Positions 59,054 through 64,000 of a stretch of 64,000 bases of DNA are shown piece after piece. The position numbers and the translations under genes are program-made. Source of the stretch: Oenanthe sinensis (Eukaryota > Streptophyta > Magnoliopsida > Apiales > Apiaceae); contig CM053810.1 in the NCBI GenBank assembly GCA_028671895.1, forward strand, positions 62,497,501 to 62,561,500, read 5' to 3'. The notes beneath the pieces were generated by a model. That model was not told the origin of the DNA. It worked only from the letters and a program-made list of their open reading frames with translations, and did not search any database. Position 1 is the stretch's first letter, and every line of letters begins with the position of its first letter.

Positions 59054-62000
59054 TCAGGCTGAACTTCTTTTGCTACGACTCCCAGAACCAGAAACATTTC
59101 TCGTCATAACAGGCTCGGCAGGACTATAGACATCCCTGCGAACGACGGAACCACTTCCCCTGTGTCCAACATTACGCAGTGAAGCTGAACTTGAATCACT
59201 CCCCTTGATTACTTCAGCTTCCAACTGCTTGGCTTCTTCAGCCAGCATTGCTAACTGCTTCCACAAAAGCATTTCTAACTTATCAGATACAATGAAGAAA
59301 AAGAAACCACAGGTAAGGTTTACAAGTTATCTTTACAGCAAAGGTGCATGAAAGAAAATTTTAAATTATTATTCAATTGGTATTTTTGCTTATTACTCCC
59401 GCTTTTCTTTCGTCTACTAGAATGATGATGTGGTCCGAGACAGTTTTTACATGGTTCACTCTCTCATACATTCATCTTGCACTAAGCAACCCGTTCAACA
59501 CAGGTACATCAAAATACTAGCTTTTTTTTAGAACTACCTCAACTAATACTGTCTTAAACTATAAATTTTATCAATGGTCCTTCTACTCGTCAAAATTTTA
59601 AAGTCACGCGATGTTAATAAGCTCGTTAACGATACATACCCGGACTTCATTATCTCTCAACCGATCCTGAAGAGCAATTATGGAAGGACTTAAACTGGAA
59701 ATCAGAATAGAGAGAAGTAAGTATATACAATAGTACAATAACTAAAAATAATGTAAAGTAAATTATTCTTTCTTACCAATATTCCATTAATTTGCATATG
59801 GAAGCCTGATATGAGGATGTGTGATGAACAAAAGCAAGCGGATGTACTTTCCCATTCCTACATCAAATGCAACACACTACTCCATGGGTAAAAAATGTTG
59901 AAAAAAATTCAAAAGCATTAGCCTCAGGGGTAATCATAAAATATATGGCATCTTTAAACACCTCAAATTTTGCAAAATGGCTTGGTTGTAGGCAGTCCGC
60001 TCCTCTTCGTAAAGCATAGCTTGCAGATCTGTAAATGACCTCAGTGGAGAATCAAGAGCGAGAATAGACAAGGTTGGCAAAACATGAAGAGGTATTTCCT
60101 TTCTGACAAACTCTGCACCACTGCCAGCAGAATAAACTTCCAATTAGAGATTTATGCGGAACTGTTTTTGCCAACTTCATGCATCATACAATCGTGTCCA
60201 ACTCAGATAGATAATTTACAAAAAAAACTACAAAAAAAGAAAAACTAAATTATTTGTGACTGCCATTGACAGAAAATATGAAAAGCTAAACAAAAACTAA
60301 AAGAAAACAAAGAGATTAAGTACATACTCATGTATACCTCATCTCCATATTCGAACGATGCATTGCTTCTTGCATGCTTTCTGACATATCCATGGGGTCT
60401 ATGTCAATGGCTTTCTCTTTGTCAATATGGCTACTTCCTCCTGTTCTATCTCCCCCAAGAAAGTTGGAGTCAGCATTAGCAAAGAAACCTCCCAAGTCTG
60501 ATGATCTTCCACCACCCTGATCAATCATTCAAACCATATATATTTCATTTCGATAAAGGGCAGACAAACTAGAGAAGTGCCAGTCTACCCATTTCTGGAC
60601 AGAATGAATAATTTGATAGTCAACCTTAACATGGGATAGATACTGCAAATCGATAAATGACAAGAAGGAAATTTGTATATAGTATATTCTTTGATATCAG
60701 TAAACTAGATTAAGAGCAAACATATTTTTTTGTGGTAATTTCTATATATCCATGTTTGCATTGGTTATTCCCCTGCTCAACTTTCCGGTTAGTAATTTTA
60801 TAGTTTTATTATAAAGGCTCCGGCTCTGCTAGAACATTACTATGCACAAAAAGTTGACCACGTATATACCTTTAAGGCTGCAGCAGTTGCTCGTGAATCA
60901 CCAGTATCTTGTTCTAAACTATCAACCCAAACAGAGCTAGATCTTGATGACAGGTTCTCAGAGGAGCTCGGGGAAAATCCTATATCAATTGCAGGGGTCA
61001 CAGAAGCAGGCCCCGACATGTAATTCTGATTCCCGTCTAGTGACTGGAATGCAATGACCTGGATTCTTCCAACCTGGCATCACATTTACAAGTTAAAACT
61101 TTCTTGCACTTGTGTTTACCAAGGTGTATAAAAATTGTGCTTCACGTCCTCAAGAAAAGCAGTAACCTTGTGCACATCTTCATTAAAACAGGAAAATATC
61201 AATCCAATAAAACCTGTATCCAGAAGTTGATACATGGCCTGGGTCCGCACGTCTATAAATATCATCAGAAGTGAGTTGACATTAAAATCAATAAGCAGCA
61301 GAACGAAATTCTTGACAAAACAGGTAGTTCAACTGAACGACTTCTAATTTAAACTAAATTACTTTAATAACTACAGAAGTGGAAGATATAACAGTACAAC
61401 TTCAATACTTGCCTACATGTGATGGAAGAACTGTAATATGAGGATGTGAATGGTACCAGCCAATAACTCTTGTTGTTCTTCCTGTTTCCGTACTCATTCT
61501 GTGCTCTAAAGTTAATTGGACAAATAAAACAACACTTAGTGGGAAATGCTACGTCATTACCAATCATTTAACTATGTCCACATAAGAGTCAAATAATAAT
61601 TGACTTTATTTACCTACTCCTTTGTCATGCGCTTACATAAATCATTGTGCATATTTCATATTGTCTATAAGACTGGAATGAAAAGTCAAAGGCTAGGGCA
61701 AAAAAATCCAAAAATTCAATTGATAACTAGATTTTAGTTTATAGGTAGATCAAATTAAATCTATGCAACGGACACTTGCTAGTTCAAGTGGTCGGTAGCT
61801 AGAGATCCTCTTTGAAGGACTTTAATCAACCTCACTAAAGGTAGTTATTGCCTACAGAATACCGGCTATCCCCTCGTTTTAATAAAAAAAACTGCACGAC
61901 ATAAACTCTATCAGAAGCAGGCAACCAAGCATTGTGCATTTCCAATTTTGGCAGTACTTTTACTCAGTAAAACATTTGATTCTACTAATGAGTGGAACGA

Positions 62001-62207
62001 AGTCTCTTATTAATGTAACGAATACACATTATTAAGGAAATAGACAACACTGACATCTGATTATATTTGAAAAAAGGATATCTCAGCTTGAACTGATGCC
62101 GCAGTCAACTGTTCAGGGTTAGTCTCTACTCGATCCTTGCGCCGATCAGAACGAGGTTGCGGTAGTGCTCCCCAAATCAGAGCAGTCACGCTCCCATTTC
62201 TTGAATG
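59054..62207 (-). CDS. BRCC36: BRCC36 K63-deubiquitinase, 5' exons missing
   Basis: Exons in coding order: 62207-62082, 61500-61413, 61252-61167, 61073-60870, 60516-60338, 60120-59962, 59857-59777, 59694-59640 and 59254-59054, giving 392 residues to the stop. The JAMM metalloprotease signature is WYHSHPHITVLPSHVDV (zinc-binding His, His and Asp, the last Asp split by an intron). It is followed by TGFIGLIFSCFNED, a Ser-rich insert, MDMSESMQEAMHRSN, KEIPLHVLP, VHPLAFVHHTSSYQASICKL and a coiled-coil plus basic Ser-rich tail. BRCC36 cleaves Lys63-linked ubiquitin in DNA-repair and signalling complexes in nucleus and cytoplasm. The first exons, with the conserved catalytic Glu, are not in 62208-64000. 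Intron 62081-61501 is AT-AC (U12-type) and intron 61412-61253 is GC-AG. All others are GT-AG. Confidence 0.95.
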
Positions 62208-62324
62208 CTGCAAGCAGGCGGAAACCACCACAAGTTAAAAATCCACAGAATTAACATTTAGTAGTTTGACACTAAATAACAAAATGAAAATAACTCAATA
62301 AAAACACTATATGCACAATGAAAG

Positions 62325-63554
62325 TGTAACAACCCGCCCTTTTTCGGGCCATTAATCTTACAAAATCTAAAGACAATACAATTTATTAATCCAAAACTCT
62401 ATTACAAAGGTAACTATTAAAAAAGCGCAGCTAACAATCACAAGTCAATAACCAATCTACTCCAAATCTAAGATCCTCGAAATCCAATCCACTTCATCTT
62501 CTTCCTCTTGCACCAAACCTGAAATTGTAAGTAATGAACTACGCAGTCCAACAAGTAACAATCGATCCAACTAGTCGGGTAAGCAAAATTTAATACATAT
62601 AACAAAATATAATTTTCGATATGATAACTATACACATAACTTCGATACACTTTCTTATTCGATACATACGATACAGATAACCACATAAACAACAATAATT
62701 CAAAACCCATAATCTATGCCACAACCACTACAACCCGGTGATAACGGTCCTAAATTTTCAGAAAACTGTCACTACAACCCGGTGACTCAGTCCTAAGTTC
62801 TTATTCTTATTTTCACAAACCATGGCATAAATCAGAGATCCAAAATTACTGTTGACACACACACAACACACATAGGGTAATAAACGTCACTTCAAAATAT
62901 AATCACTTAACCCAATTTTTTATAATCAAATATACACACAATTTTAAAAACACTAGAAAGATCGATCGAAAACTTACCTCAACCTCGCAAACCAAGAATT
63001 AAAACCATATTGGAACATATATTCAATCCTTAACACCGAATCGAAAATATCACATCTCAAACGTTAAACTACTCCATTACTCCGAATCTGCCCAGATCTG
63101 TTTTTGACCATTTTGACCCTACAAACGATGTTTTCTCGAAAAACTTAAACCACAAAAGTCGTAGAGAATGAAAAGATCTTTCCAAAAAATCCAAAATCAA
63201 CAAATTCCGACTTACAATGAATTTATTACGAATTTTACAAGATAGCTGAATTGTGTAAGGAAAATCCTACGAATTCTAATAACAAATATGAAGAAAAAGA
63301 ATGAAGAATTGTATCGGAAGAGATTTATAACTGTTTAATCTTGGTGGCTCGAAAAGAATGTAAAATAATGAGGTCTCAATCTATATATAGAGTTTCAAAA
63401 ACCCTACACAAAAATCTATTACGATTCAAATCTGACCCATATTCAGAAGCCCATTATTCTATTTCAATTCTAATTCCTAATTTCTATCCAATTTTAATCT
63501 TTTTTTATTATTATTAATCTATTTTATTATTTTAAAAAAATATGGGATATTACA
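62325..63554 (-). mobile_element. Solo LTR, 1230 bases, in a BRCC36 intron
   Basis: It is bounded by TGTAACAACCCG and GGGATATTACA and flanked by a perfect 5-base duplication GAAAG (62320-62324 and 63555-63559). Read on the minus strand it starts TGTAATATCCCATATTTTTT, the start common in gypsy (Tekay/Del-like) LTRs. It has a TATATATAG box (plus about 63384-63392). It has no internal domain. It lies in the same orientation as BRCC36. Confidence 0.92.
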
Positions 63555-63879
63555 GAAAGCCATGAAACAAAACATCATAAAAAACATCTTTATTATCCTG
63601 GAGTGTTGATACTAAATCGAATGATATCCTGTCAATGAATCAACACTCTTGATCAATCACCACATTGTTCTATAAATTCTCCAAGGATCAATCATCCATC
63701 AACAGAGTTCACAAGGGCTTTGATTTATAATACAAACAAAAAATTCTAGTCTAAGACTTTGAACTGAAGCTATAAGTGGTAAATTAACTATTTCATAATT
63801 CAAAGATAATTCTTGGTATGGCGAACGCTAACAAGCTACATCTGACAAATTGACAATTAAACGACACATGGCTAAGCAC
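63555..63879. other. Probable BRCC36 intron sequence
   Basis: I searched the minus strand for the missing N-terminal exons (a MGLLLGD-like block) and did not find them. It probably remains intronic. Confidence 0.4.
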
Positions 63880-63985
63880 ACTTCAAGAGGCAATAAGTTG
63901 AAAGAACTGAACTAAACTTCAAGAGGCAAGCCTACTGGTTATTGACCAAAACTTCAAGAGGCAATAAGTATCTCAAGTCACCAAG
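63880..63985. repeat. Tandem repeat with 35-36-base period
   Basis: ACTTCAAGAGGCAA recurs at 63880, 63916 and 63951; units 1 and 3 also share ATAAGT. The remainder of each unit has diverged. The array may continue beyond the window. Confidence 0.75.
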
Positions 63986-64000
63986 AAAAAGTAGTCCAGG

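Noticed and set aside
63880..63985. Possible CRISPR-like repeat-spacer pattern
   Set aside because: Only three imperfect units of a short tandem repeat in a plant intron; not a CRISPR array.

Overview
This window is nuclear DNA from a flowering plant, most likely a eudicot. It is AT-rich and intron-rich, its genes belong to plant families (a DUF642 cell-wall protein, plant-type COX5b, BRCC36), and it carries a typical plant mobile-element load: Ty1/copia, solo LTRs, Helitrons, Stowaway and Tourist-like MITEs, and LINE tails. I cannot name the species. All family assignments come from reading the translated sequence; no database search was run.

Layout. 1-13 kb is transposon territory: an AT-rich flank with a minisatellite, a complete but broken Ty1/copia element (1766-6360, target duplication ACCTA), a small Helitron, a nested MITE cluster, and a 5'-truncated LINE. 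A DUF642 gene follows (13332-15565, +), then a Ran GTPase 3'-end fragment and a gypsy-type solo LTR. COX5b (19751-23593, +) has a solo LTR and a foldback element inside its third intron. 24.2-35.2 kb is an 11-kb Helitron cluster. Its centre is a chimeric element of about 7.9 kb (about 27310-35167) that ends in a canonical Helitron terminus. It carries same-strand pieces of at least six unrelated host genes (NPF transporter, mitochondrial HSP70, GDSL lipase, a coiled-coil protein, NEK kinase, syntaxin) plus an RPA-like remnant. A second copy of one of the Helitron-like repeats lies at 37.4-38.6 kb.

The right third is gene-dense: an acyl-protein thioesterase-like hydrolase (40737-45739, +), PWP2 (46876-50846, +), WDR43/UTP5 (52377-58070, +) and, convergent with them, the 3' part of BRCC36 (59054-62207, -), whose first exons lie beyond the window or beyond a solo LTR in its intron. 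PWP2 and WDR43 belong to the same nucleolar machine, the small-subunit processome. They sit in tandem and both have telo-box motifs just upstream. BRCC36 uses two rare intron types back to back: a U12-type AT-AC intron and a GC-AG intron.

The most notable item is the multi-gene chimeric Helitron. Next are the non-canonical introns of BRCC36 and the processome gene pair.
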